64,000 nt of DNA, taken from contig NZ_CP036524.1 in assembly GCF_008281175.1 (NCBI RefSeq), positions 2,480,001-2,544,000 of the forward strand, in the 5' to 3' direction. This DNA comes from [Clostridium] hylemonae DSM 15053 (GTDB lineage Bacteria; Bacillota; Clostridia; Lachnospirales; Lachnospiraceae). A model generated the notes under the pieces. It was not told the origin of the DNA. It made no database searches and saw only the letters and a program-made list of their open reading frames with translations. Shown piece by piece: positions 1 to 7,715 of the stretch; within the stretch, counting starts at the first letter, position 1, and the number at the start of each line of letters is the position of its first letter. The position numbers were made by a program, and so were the translations under genes.

Positions 1-257
1 AATGTACCCTGAATGAGAAGCCTCTCTCCCTGACTCCCACTGAATTTTCTATTCTGCATATCCTGTGCCGGAAAAAAGGAGAAGTTGTCAGCTCAGAAGA
101 GTTATTTCACGAAATATGGAATGACGAATATTTCACCAAGAGCAACAACACCATTACCGTCCATATACGGCACCTGCGGGAAAAGATGGGAGATTCCTTT
201 GAGGACCCAAAGTATATAAAGACAGTCTGGGGGTGTGGATATAAAATTGAAAACTGA
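1..257 (+). CDS. OmpR/VanR-family response regulator, C-terminal part (cut by window start)
   Basis: Open reading frame that runs in from the left edge (first complete codon at base 3) and stops at 255-257. The visible ~84 residues form a winged-helix DNA-binding domain of the OmpR/PhoB class. Diagnostic parts are LTPTEFSIL at the start, an alpha-loop ending in EIWNDEYF, the recognition helix region NTITVHIRHLREK, and the closing KTVWGCGYKIEN wing, typical of VanR-like regulators. The receiver domain lies outside the window. The following kinase starts inside this gene, so the two are translationally coupled. The regulator probably controls the carboxypeptidase gene at 1515 (inference from order and from direct repeats in front of it). 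Confidence 0.9.
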   Translation, partial: CTLNEKPLSLTPTEFSILHILCRKKGEVVSSEELFHEIWNDEYFTKSNNTITVHIRHLREKMGDSFEDPKYIKTVWGCGYKIEN

Positions 258-1389
258 CACATCCAAATCCGTTAAGATCCTCGCTGCAGTTCTCCTGATA
301 CCAGTTCTGTGCATCGCGCTCTACTATCTCGTAGACAGCGTATGGAACGGCGCTTTCGTGGACTGGTTTGAAAAGAACTACATGTCCACCCGCGACGAAT
401 ATCTTCCGGATGCCGGGCACTATGCAGTCGTCCGCAGTCCGGCGTGGTCTGAGTTAAAACCCCTTCTGCTTATCCTGCTCATCTGTGCCGCATTCCTCTG
501 GCTTGTCAGTATCCTCGCATCCGCCCATTTTTATGCGAGGACAAAGGTCAGAAGATCCATAACGAAAACGGGCCGTATGCTGCGCGCCTATATGCTTCAG
601 GATAAGGACACAACAGAAATATTTCCGAAAGATTACGCGGAACTCTCTGTGCAGATGGCAGAAATCAAAGCCACCATGCACCGTCACGAACAGCTGCTCA
701 AGGAAGAAGCCGCCCGCAAAAATGATCTGATCACGTATCTGGCCCATGATCTGAAAACACCCCTCACTTCCGTCATCGGATACTTGAGCCTGCTTGACGA
801 AGCCCCGGATATGCCGGATGGACAGAAAGAAAAATATGTGAGGATCACATTGGACAAGGCCCGGCGCCTGGAGAAGCTCACCAACGAATTCTTTGAGATA
901 ACCCGCTATAACCTGCAGCAGATCTCACTGGAAAAAGAAACGATAGACCTCTCCTACATGCTCGTCCAGATGACGGATGAGTTCTATCCTCTTCTCACTT
1001 CCCGCGGCAACACAGCTCAGCTCACAGTCCGCGAAAACATGACTGTTTACGGGGACGCCGTAAAGCTGGCACGGGTATTCAATAACATACTGAAAAATGC
1101 CATCGCCTACAGTTATCCGAACACACCTGTGGAAATATGGGCCGAGAACAGAGAGGACGACATATGGATATATTTCCGCAATAAAGGAAAGACGATACCG
1201 GCCCAGAAGCTGGCGTCTATCTTTGAAAAGTTTTTCCGGCTGGATGAAGCCCGCACAACAAACGCAGGCGGCGCAGGATTGGGGCTTGCCATCGCAAAGG
1301 AGATCGTCACCTTGCACGGCGGAAATATCACCGTAAAAAGTGAAAATGAACTGACGACCTTCTGTCTCGTCCTCCCCTCCTGCCATTAG
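235..1389 (+). CDS. VanS-like sensor histidine kinase
   Basis: Membrane sensor kinase of 384 residues, close to the usual VanS length. It starts at GTG 235, overlapping the regulator stop by 23 bases. Two hydrophobic segments (about residues 14-33 and 76-97) frame a short ~40-residue extracellular loop. A HAMP-like linker follows, then an H-box with phospho-acceptor His at about 171 (AHDLKTPLTSVIGYL), an N-box (VFNNILKNAIAYS), and the F/G2 region FEKFFRLDEARTTNAGGAG, which is strongly VanS-like. The kinase presumably responds to cell-wall stress and phosphorylates the upstream regulator. No vanH/A/X genes follow, so this need not be a glycopeptide-resistance locus. It resembles VanRS-like pairs next to carboxypeptidases such as dacJRS of Clostridioides difficile. 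Confidence 0.9.
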   Translation: MDIKLKTDTSKSVKILAAVLLIPVLCIALYYLVDSVWNGAFVDWFEKNYMSTRDEYLPDAGHYAVVRSPAWSELKPLLLILLICAAFLWLVSILASAHFYARTKVRRSITKTGRMLRAYMLQDKDTTEIFPKDYAELSVQMAEIKATMHRHEQLLKEEAARKNDLITYLAHDLKTPLTSVIGYLSLLDEAPDMPDGQKEKYVRITLDKARRLEKLTNEFFEITRYNLQQISLEKETIDLSYMLVQMTDEFYPLLTSRGNTAQLTVRENMTVYGDAVKLARVFNNILKNAIAYSYPNTPVEIWAENREDDIWIYFRNKGKTIPAQKLASIFEKFFRLDEARTTNAGGAGLGLAIAKEIVTLHGGNITVKSENELTTFCLVLPSCH

Positions 1390-1403
1390 CGGGGCCTCAC
1401 CCC

Positions 1404-1471
1404 TTCTTAACCATTTCTTAGGAAATAAACAGCGGAATCTTAAAGTACCGGCATTCTCTGTCCGGTAAAAT
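1404..1471 (+). promoter_or_regulatory. Candidate regulator boxes and promoter of the carboxypeptidase gene
   Basis: Two direct repeats, TTCTTAA at 1404-1410 and TTCTTAG at 1415-1421, lie 11 bases apart, the one-turn spacing used by OmpR-family regulators. A TAAAAT -10 box sits at 1466-1471 with no good -35 box, as expected for an activator-dependent promoter. Transcription starting near 1478 would leave a normal leader before the ATG at 1515. That the VanR-like protein binds here is inference. Confidence 0.45.
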
Positions 1472-1514
1472 AAATATGAAACAAAGATCATACAGGAAAA
1501 GGCAGGTATATGCG

Positions 1515-2522
1515 ATGAATAACAGACGATATAAAAAACCGCTCCCAGGCAGAAAATACAAAAGACGGCGCAGAAAAAGAATACGCCTCTTTCTTTCCGC
1601 GACAGCTGTCACGCTCATCCTTTTATGCGTATTTCTGTCTGCAAAAATATTATCCCCCCTGATGCTGGAAAAAGGGAATGCCGCAGAAAGTCCGTACGGC
1701 TCCTCCGCCTCCCCGCTGACTGTTGATCTGAAGAATCTGTACAGCCCCTCTGCTGTGCTCGTCGATCTGGACACCGGGAAAACCATTGCCGGAAACAACA
1801 GTGATGACACGATATACCCGGCTTCACTCACCAAGATCATGACTGCCATATTGGCAGTAGAAAAGACAGAAAATCTGGACGAGATCATTACACTTCCTTA
1901 TGATTTTTTTCAGAACCTGTATGCAGAAGAGGCTTCCATGGCCGGTTTTGAGCCCGGCGAAGCTGTCTGTCTCAGAGACCTTCTGTACGGTATACTGCTT
2001 CCCTCCGGAGCGGAATGCTGCCTTGCGTTTGCCGATAAAATCGCCGGTTCCGAGGAAGACTTTGTAAAATTGATGAACAAGAAGGCGGAAGCGTTGGGCA
2101 TGGAGCACACACAGTTTTGCAATTCAACAGGCCTGCACGACGACGAACATTATTCAACTGTGGAAGACCTGGCCCTTCTCCTAAAATATGCCCTTGGAAA
2201 TGATGATTTCCGGGAAGCATTTACAGCCAGCCGGCACAGCACACGCCCGTCCGCCCAGCATCCCGGCGGCTTTACCTTTTACAGTACGATGTTTGAAAAT
2301 ATGTCTTCCGCGAAAGTCACCGGCGGGGAGATTCTCGGAGGAAAAACAGGATATACGAAGGAAGCCGGTCTGTGTCTGGCAAGTCTGGCAGACGTCAACG
2401 GAAAAGAGTACATCCTCGTGACCGCCAAAGCCGACGGAAACCACGACACAGAGCAGTTTCACATCCTGGATGCTGTAAACGTATATAACCAGATTGGAGC
2501 CTCCGCGCAAAATTCCCAGTAA
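1515..2522 (+). CDS. D-alanyl-D-alanine carboxypeptidase (peptidase S11 family)
   Basis: Serine D,D-carboxypeptidase of the DacA/PBP5 family (335 residues) that removes the terminal D-Ala from peptidoglycan stem pentapeptides outside the membrane. The very basic N-terminus (about residues 4-24) is followed by one membrane segment (about 25-45), which anchors the domain outside. Active-site motifs are visible: SLTK (Ser about 104), SGA in place of the usual SGN (about 164), and KTG (about 277). I chose ATG 1515 because AGGCAGG precedes it at normal spacing; an in-frame ATG at 1476 lacks a ribosome site and would lie at or before the likely transcription start. Co-location with VanR/VanS-like genes suggests cell-wall-stress control, and pentapeptide trimming would remove the glycopeptide target. 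Confidence 0.88.
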   Translation: MNNRRYKKPLPGRKYKRRRRKRIRLFLSATAVTLILLCVFLSAKILSPLMLEKGNAAESPYGSSASPLTVDLKNLYSPSAVLVDLDTGKTIAGNNSDDTIYPASLTKIMTAILAVEKTENLDEIITLPYDFFQNLYAEEASMAGFEPGEAVCLRDLLYGILLPSGAECCLAFADKIAGSEEDFVKLMNKKAEALGMEHTQFCNSTGLHDDEHYSTVEDLALLLKYALGNDDFREAFTASRHSTRPSAQHPGGFTFYSTMFENMSSAKVTGGEILGGKTGYTKEAGLCLASLADVNGKEYILVTAKADGNHDTEQFHILDAVNVYNQIGASAQNSQ

Positions 2523-2575
2523 CGAATCCGCGTTTTCAGAATATATTATACCATTAGCAATCAAGGAGGTATTTT

Positions 2576-3622
2576 ATGAAAAAGCGATTACTTGCAGTTC
2601 TGCTTGTGGCCGTCATGGGTATGACCATGCTGGCCGCATGCTCCTCTTCCAAAGAGGAGAAGGATACGAAAGACGCGGCTGAGACTGCCGGGGAGACGAA
2701 AGAACAGAAAACAGTGGATGTAACACTTAACGAAGTGGCACATTCCATTTTTTATGCTCCAATGTATATTGCCATTGAAGAAGGATATTTCAAAGACGAG
2801 GGAATCAACCTGGATCTCGTGACCGGATTTGGCGCGGACAAAACGATGACTGCCGTACTTTCCGGTGAAGCCGATATCGGCTTCATGGGCTCTGAGGCTT
2901 CCATCTATACGTACAACGAAGGGGCCAACGACTATGTCGTAAACTTCGCCCAGCTCACCCAGCGTGCCGGCAACTTCCTTGTCGCACGGGAAGAGATGCC
3001 TGACTTTAAGTGGGAGGACTTAAAAGGCAAGCTCGTTCTCGGCGGACGTAAAGGCGGAATGCCGGAGATGGTATTTGAGTATATCCTGCGTCAGAACAAC
3101 CTCGACCCGGCCAAGGATGTGGAGATCGACCAGAGCATTGACTTTGGTTCCACCGCGGCAGCATTCTCGGGCGGCCAGGGCGACTTCACCGTTGAATTTG
3201 AACCAGGAGCGACAAGTCTTGAGAAAGAGAACGAAGGGTATGTCGTAGCTTCCCTCGGAACCGACAGCGGCTATGTTCCGTACACCGCTTTCTCCGCAAA
3301 GAAGAGCTATATCGACAAAAACCCGGAAATCATCCAGGGCTTCACGAATGCACTGCAGAAAGGTATGGACTATGTACAGTCCCACACCCCTGAGGAAATT
3401 GCTTCCATCATCGCGCCTCAGTTTAAAGAGACAGACCTGGACACTATCACTACTATCGTGACAAGATACTATGACCAGGACACATGGAAAGACAATCTCG
3501 TATTTGAAAAGAAAAGCTTTGAGCTTCTTCAGGATATACTGGAAGACGCCAATGAGCTTGATAAGCGGGCGCCATATGACGACCTCGTAACGACCGACTT
3601 TGCCGACAAGGCTGCAAAATAA
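2576..3622 (+). CDS. ABC transporter substrate-binding lipoprotein, NMT1/THI5-like (SsuA/ThiY type)
   Basis: Extracellular solute receptor of 348 residues with a lipoprotein signal: positively charged start, hydrophobic core, and lipobox LAAC near residue 22, followed by a charged linker. The mature part has the NMT1/THI5 pattern: HSIFYAPMYIAIEEGYFKDEG, then TGFGADKTMTAVLSGEADIGFMG, then a hinge and the second lobe. Relatives bind sulfonates, nitrate, thiamine precursors or other small organics; the ligand cannot be read from sequence. A strong AAGGAGGT site precedes the ATG. No permease or ATPase gene is adjacent: a terminator and a CRISPR array follow. It must work with components encoded elsewhere, or its operon has been broken. 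Confidence 0.87.
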   Translation: MKKRLLAVLLVAVMGMTMLAACSSSKEEKDTKDAAETAGETKEQKTVDVTLNEVAHSIFYAPMYIAIEEGYFKDEGINLDLVTGFGADKTMTAVLSGEADIGFMGSEASIYTYNEGANDYVVNFAQLTQRAGNFLVAREEMPDFKWEDLKGKLVLGGRKGGMPEMVFEYILRQNNLDPAKDVEIDQSIDFGSTAAAFSGGQGDFTVEFEPGATSLEKENEGYVVASLGTDSGYVPYTAFSAKKSYIDKNPEIIQGFTNALQKGMDYVQSHTPEEIASIIAPQFKETDLDTITTIVTRYYDQDTWKDNLVFEKKSFELLQDILEDANELDKRAPYDDLVTTDFADKAAK

Positions 3623-3633
3623 GATAATATGTA

Positions 3634-3695
3634 AAGGCTGCCGAAGGAATAAGACTTTTGTTCTCAGACTTATTCCCCGGCAGCCTTCTATTCTT
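3634..3695 (+). terminator. Intrinsic terminator after the substrate-binding protein gene
   Basis: Arms at 3634-3653 and 3669-3687 (AAGGCTGCC...GGCAGCCTT) pair over about 18 positions with one small bulge, followed by a T-rich tail CTATTCTT. It ends the gene just upstream and separates it from the CRISPR array. Confidence 0.75.
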
Positions 3696-3737
3696 AACCA
3701 CCTGAGCATTAAAATAAACATCTGCCGCCTGACGGCT

Positions 3738-4636
3738 GTTTCGATCCAGTTCTTCCGTACGGAAGAAGGCTGCTGGAGCTCAGAGACAAAGGCTGTCGGC
3801 AGATGGTTTCAATTCCTTCCATGTGGAGGGAAACTCATCGGTCTTGGAGCAAGACTGCAGGTGTTCCAATTTCAATCCGCTCCTTCCATGCGGAAGGAGA
3901 CCAGTTTTTCCTTTTAAACCTGTAAAATATTTAACATTTCAATCCACTCCTTCCATGCGGAAGGAGACAGTAAAATCTAGGTCTTTCCTATGCCCGATGA
4001 TATTTCAATCCACTCCTTCCATGCGGAAGGAGACTCCGCTTCCACATGTAGCAAGTTATATACGGTTGCATTTCAATCCACTCCTTCCATGCGGAAGGAG
4101 ACCTTGCTCTTCCCACGCCCTTTTTTAAAATTGTATATTTCAATCCACTCCTTCCATGCGGAAGGAGACGGGAGATCCTCAGAAGTTTACGGAAATTTGT
4201 GGGATTTCAATCCACTCCTTCCATGCGGAAGGAGACAAGGCGGAACGTGAAGAAATAGCGGTTGAGGTGCCATTTCAATCCACTCCTTCCATGCGGAAGG
4301 AGACGAAACTCAGATCGCACGCTATAACGTAATCAAAATTTCAATCCACTCCTTCCATGCGGAAGGAGACGTAAATACAATGATTATCAGAGCGCGCTAA
4401 AAGATTTCAATCCACTCCTTCCATGCGGAAGGAGACGAAATTCACATTGTTGGACGATACAGGGGAATATATTTCAATCCACTCCTTCCATGCGGAAGGA
4501 GACTTTCGGGCAATTGGAAGAAGGCCTGGGGTGGTATATTTCAATCCACTCCTTCCATGCGGAAGGAGACGTTCCAGAACTTGGTCCATTTCCTCCCGGG
4601 TCAATTTCAATCCACTCCTTCCATGCGGAAGGAGAC
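3738..4636 (-). CRISPR. CRISPR array, type I-C-like repeat, 14 repeats and 13 spacers, no cas genes nearby
   Basis: Twelve 33-base repeats start at 3869, 3936, 4002, 4070, 4137, 4204, 4272, 4338, 4404, 4471, 4538 and 4604. All are identical as far as I can see except the one at 3869 (G for A in the CCACTCC part). Two decayed copies lie at 3738-3770 and about 3806-3834. Spacers are 33-35 bases. Each repeat carries an 8-bp hairpin (CTCCTTCC/GGAAGGAG). On the minus strand the repeat begins GTCTCC and ends GTGGATTGAAAT, the ending typical of type I-C repeats. This, together with decay at the left end, means transcription on the minus strand with the leader to the right. No cas gene occurs within the window on either side. 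Confidence 0.95.
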
Positions 4637-4868
4637 AGCAATTCTATACATATTATAACTTAAAACCCCAATTACATCTATACAGACTGCACAATTTCAC
4701 AAATTAATAACAGCACAATTCACATCTTTCAGGCCTCGCTGCTGACAAAACAGCCTGTTCTCTGGTGCGAATCCCCCGGCAATTATATGTTCACTTCACA
4801 TTCGCACTAAAGTAAAAGAGGCTTACACAACACTTAACCCTTCCCCCTGTTCAGCAGACCCATACCCT
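4637..4868 (-). promoter_or_regulatory. CRISPR leader region
   Basis: This gene-free 232-base stretch lies between the first (leader-proximal) repeat and the 3' end of the GTPase gene. It is AT-rich next to the array. Read on the minus strand it has a TATAAT box about 17 bases before the first repeat (in AAGTTATAATATG), with only a weak -35 match. It is the expected place for the pre-crRNA promoter and the adaptation leader. The GTPase gene is on the same strand, so read-through into the array is also possible. Confidence 0.55.
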
Positions 4869-7565
4869 TTAATCAGAAGAGTCTTCCCCCATCCGCAGCT
4901 CTTCCACATAGTCCGCCAGTTCATCCGGCAGATTATCAAAAAGGTAGCTTCGGGTACTTCTGCTCTCTTTAAGATGCTCGCTTCTCATCTCCTGCATCGC
5001 CAGTTCTACCTCTTCCCGAAGTCCTTCCGCAGACAGCCTTCTTCCGCCCTGCCCAAGGATAATCACCTGCTCCAGCGCATCTGACGTGGCAACGGTCACA
5101 TTATGTTTCCGCCCGATCTCGTGGACAGTCTTCTCTATATACTGGTCCGCTGTCTCCGCTTCTTTCGTATACACGACGTAGATATTATGATACGTAGAGA
5201 CAGACCCCGGATTTCCCTCCACCTTGTATGCATCGAATACGAGTATGAGCGTCATTCTGCGAAATCCCTGGTAATTACTCATAATATCCATAAGCTTGTC
5301 TCTGGCGCTCATGATATTCACCTTTGCCAGCTCTTTCAGTTCATCCCAGGCAAAGATAATATTATAGCCGTCCACGAGCAGATATTCCTCCGCCTGTTCC
5401 CGTTTTTTCTTCGGCGGCCTGTACTCCGCGGCGGAAATGTTACTGCTTTCTGTCCTGCGTCTTTCTGACGGTCTTTTTCTTTTGACGGGGCCATAGGTGC
5501 GGACAAATATTTCTTCCAGTTCTTTTTCACTGCAGGCAGGCGCGCCCGAAAGTTCCGCAGGACGCTTTTCCGGGCTGTCCCCGGGCCTGGCTGTCTCGTC
5601 TTCCAAAGAACCTCCCTGCCATCCGCTGTCCACATGCATATATTCTTCCACCTTGTCCCAGCTGACGACGAATCCTGCACCGTGCGCACAGAACACTGAC
5701 CCGGTAGGATTTTCTATGTCTTTTTCAGAGTCATAACCGATCGCTGTTATGATTTCCTCCGCGTTTTGACATGGACGGTATCCTCCCTGCATGCAGGATA
5801 GTCTGCCCCGGCCTCTCGTGTAGGCGTTCACTTCTGTCTGATAATCCCGCATGGACGCCACCGGCGCACTTCCTTCAAGGACAGACATATCCCCTGACAT
5901 CTTTGGAGGTTCAAAGCTTCCGTTCATCCGCTGAAGATCAGACATAGCTCGTCCCACTGACTCAGCGGGCACTTCCAGGCGGAATGTATAATAAGGCTCC
6001 AGCAGAATACTCTCCGCCTTTTTCAGCCCCTGGCGGACCGCCCGGTATGTTGCCTGCCGGAAGTCTCCCCCCTCGGTATGCTTCAAGTGTCCCCTCCCGG
6101 CAATGAGAGTTATCTTCATATCTGTGATGGCAGAACCGGTCAGCACCCCGGGATGTTCCCTTTCCTCCAGATGGGTCAGTATGAGCCGCTGCCAGTTCCC
6201 GTCCAGTTCATCCTCGCTTACCGCACTGTCAAAGACAAGGCCGCTGCCGGATTCCAGCGGCTCCATCAGTAAATGTACTTCCGCATAATGACGCAGCGGT
6301 TCAAAGTGTCCCACACCTTCCGCTGCTCTGCGGATCGTCTCTTTATATACAATGCTTCCCGCATCAAACTGTACGGCCACACCGAACCGTTCCTCAATGA
6401 TCCGCCTGATAATTCCAATCTGAACCTCTCCCATGAGATTCACATGGATCTCACCGAGACGTTCCTTCCATACCGTGTGAAGCTCCGGCACCTCTTCCTC
6501 CAGCAGTCTCAGATCCGCAAGCATCGTATGTGCATCTGTACCGTCCGGCAGTACGAGCCGGTAAGTAAGCACCGGTTCCAGTACCGGCATGTCGGACGCG
6601 GACTCTGCCCCGAGCCCTTGTCCCGGATATGTTCCGGTAAGACCGGTGACCGCGCACACCATCCCGGCCTCCGCCTTCTGTACGGTCTCATATTTCGCCC
6701 CGGAATAGATGCGTATCTGATCCGCCTTCTCTCTGAACGGCTCCCGGCCGCTCTCCCTGTGTCCCGCCTCAACGACCTCCTTGACTCTGAGGCTGCCCCC
6801 GGTGATCTTCATATAAGTGAGGCGGCTCCCCTGGCTGTCCCGGGCGATCTTATACACCTTTGCCCCGAATACTTCCGAATAGACCGGCTGCCGCGTATAC
6901 TGCACAATTCCCCGCAGTAATTCCTCTACCCCCGCCATTTTCAGTGCAGAGCCGAAAAAGCACGGAAAGACCTTCCGCTCACGGATAAGCCGGGCAATGT
7001 CTTCCTCCCCGGCCCGTTCCTCCGCCAGATACTGTTCCAGCAGCGCTTCATCGCACATGGCGATCTGCTCATAGAATATTTCCATGTCTCTTTCCGGACT
7101 GAAATCCACACATTCCCCGCCGAGTCTGTCTTGGAGTTCCTTCAGAAGCCTCTCTTTCTCCGTCCCGTCCTGGTCCATCTTATTGATAAACACAAAGGTC
7201 GGGATATGGTAACGGGCAAGAAGCCGCCAGAGTGTCTCCGTATGTCCCTGCACCCCGTCGGCGCCACTCACGACGAGGACCGCATAATCCAGCACCTGAA
7301 GCGTCCGCTCCATCTCCGCAGAAAAGTCCACATGCCCCGGCGTGTCCATCAGTGTCACTTCCATACCGTCCAAAGGGAACACCGCCTGTTTGGAAAAGAT
7401 AGTGATCCCTCTTTCCTTCTCCATCTCATAAGTATCTAGAAACGCGTCTTTGTGGTCCACACGCCCCATCCTTCGGACCGCGCCGCTTAAATAAAGCATG
7501 CTCTCCGACAGTGTCGTCTTACCGGCATCCACATGTGCCAGTATTCCTAATACAATTCTTTTCAT
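4869..7565 (-). CDS. EF-G/Tet(M)-like translation GTPase fused to a C-terminal YacP/Rae1-type NYN domain
   Basis: Protein of 898 residues, about 250 longer than Tet(M)-type proteins. The N-terminal ~650 residues are a ribosome-protection-like GTPase: G1 AHVDAGKT (about 10-17), G2 RGITIF, G3 DTPGHVDFS, G4 NKMDQDG, G5 GSAL, then EF-G domains II-V. After a charged linker (about 660-725), residues ~727-870 form a NYN endonuclease domain like YacP/Rae1: LLVDGYNII, LILVFDAYKV, ETADQYIEK and VATSDALEQ carry the acidic residues. Rae1 cuts mRNA in the ribosomal A site (known family), so the fusion suggests a ribosome-targeted nuclease (inference). It should not be called tetracycline resistance from homology alone. 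It stands alone, divergent from carB, with a possible promoter TTGTAA-N17-TAAAAT read leftward in the intergenic space. Confidence 0.85.
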   Translation of the reverse strand: MKRIVLGILAHVDAGKTTLSESMLYLSGAVRRMGRVDHKDAFLDTYEMEKERGITIFSKQAVFPLDGMEVTLMDTPGHVDFSAEMERTLQVLDYAVLVVSGADGVQGHTETLWRLLARYHIPTFVFINKMDQDGTEKERLLKELQDRLGGECVDFSPERDMEIFYEQIAMCDEALLEQYLAEERAGEEDIARLIRERKVFPCFFGSALKMAGVEELLRGIVQYTRQPVYSEVFGAKVYKIARDSQGSRLTYMKITGGSLRVKEVVEAGHRESGREPFREKADQIRIYSGAKYETVQKAEAGMVCAVTGLTGTYPGQGLGAESASDMPVLEPVLTYRLVLPDGTDAHTMLADLRLLEEEVPELHTVWKERLGEIHVNLMGEVQIGIIRRIIEERFGVAVQFDAGSIVYKETIRRAAEGVGHFEPLRHYAEVHLLMEPLESGSGLVFDSAVSEDELDGNWQRLILTHLEEREHPGVLTGSAITDMKITLIAGRGHLKHTEGGDFRQATYRAVRQGLKKAESILLEPYYTFRLEVPAESVGRAMSDLQRMNGSFEPPKMSGDMSVLEGSAPVASMRDYQTEVNAYTRGRGRLSCMQGGYRPCQNAEEIITAIGYDSEKDIENPTGSVFCAHGAGFVVSWDKVEEYMHVDSGWQGGSLEDETARPGDSPEKRPAELSGAPACSEKELEEIFVRTYGPVKRKRPSERRRTESSNISAAEYRPPKKKREQAEEYLLVDGYNIIFAWDELKELAKVNIMSARDKLMDIMSNYQGFRRMTLILVFDAYKVEGNPGSVSTYHNIYVVYTKEAETADQYIEKTVHEIGRKHNVTVATSDALEQVIILGQGGRRLSAEGLREEVELAMQEMRSEHLKESRSTRSYLFDNLPDELADYVEELRMGEDSSD

Positions 7566-7715
7566 CTATATTCACTCTTTCATGATGCCAAATTTAATGT
7601 CTCTAATTATTTTAACGTCTGAACATAGATATTACAACTTTTCTTTTTTCCCGTTCTCCTATATAATAACAACTAGAGAATTTATTCCATCGACTTACTG
7701 ACAGGAGGAAAATAT

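Noticed and set aside
3823-4707. Several short open frames through the CRISPR region with repeated FNPLLPCGRR, IHSFHAEGD or STPSMRKET motifs
   Set aside because: They are translations of the CRISPR repeats and spacers in different frames, not genes.
4760-4790. A tRNA T-arm-like string (GGTGCGAATCCCCC) in the CRISPR leader
   Set aside because: No acceptor, D or anticodon stems can be formed around it; chance resemblance.
4869-7565. Tetracycline resistance (Tet(M)/Tet(W)-type) gene
   Set aside because: The GTPase part resembles ribosome-protection proteins, but the fused NYN domain and absence of any mobile-element context make resistance unsupported by the sequence.
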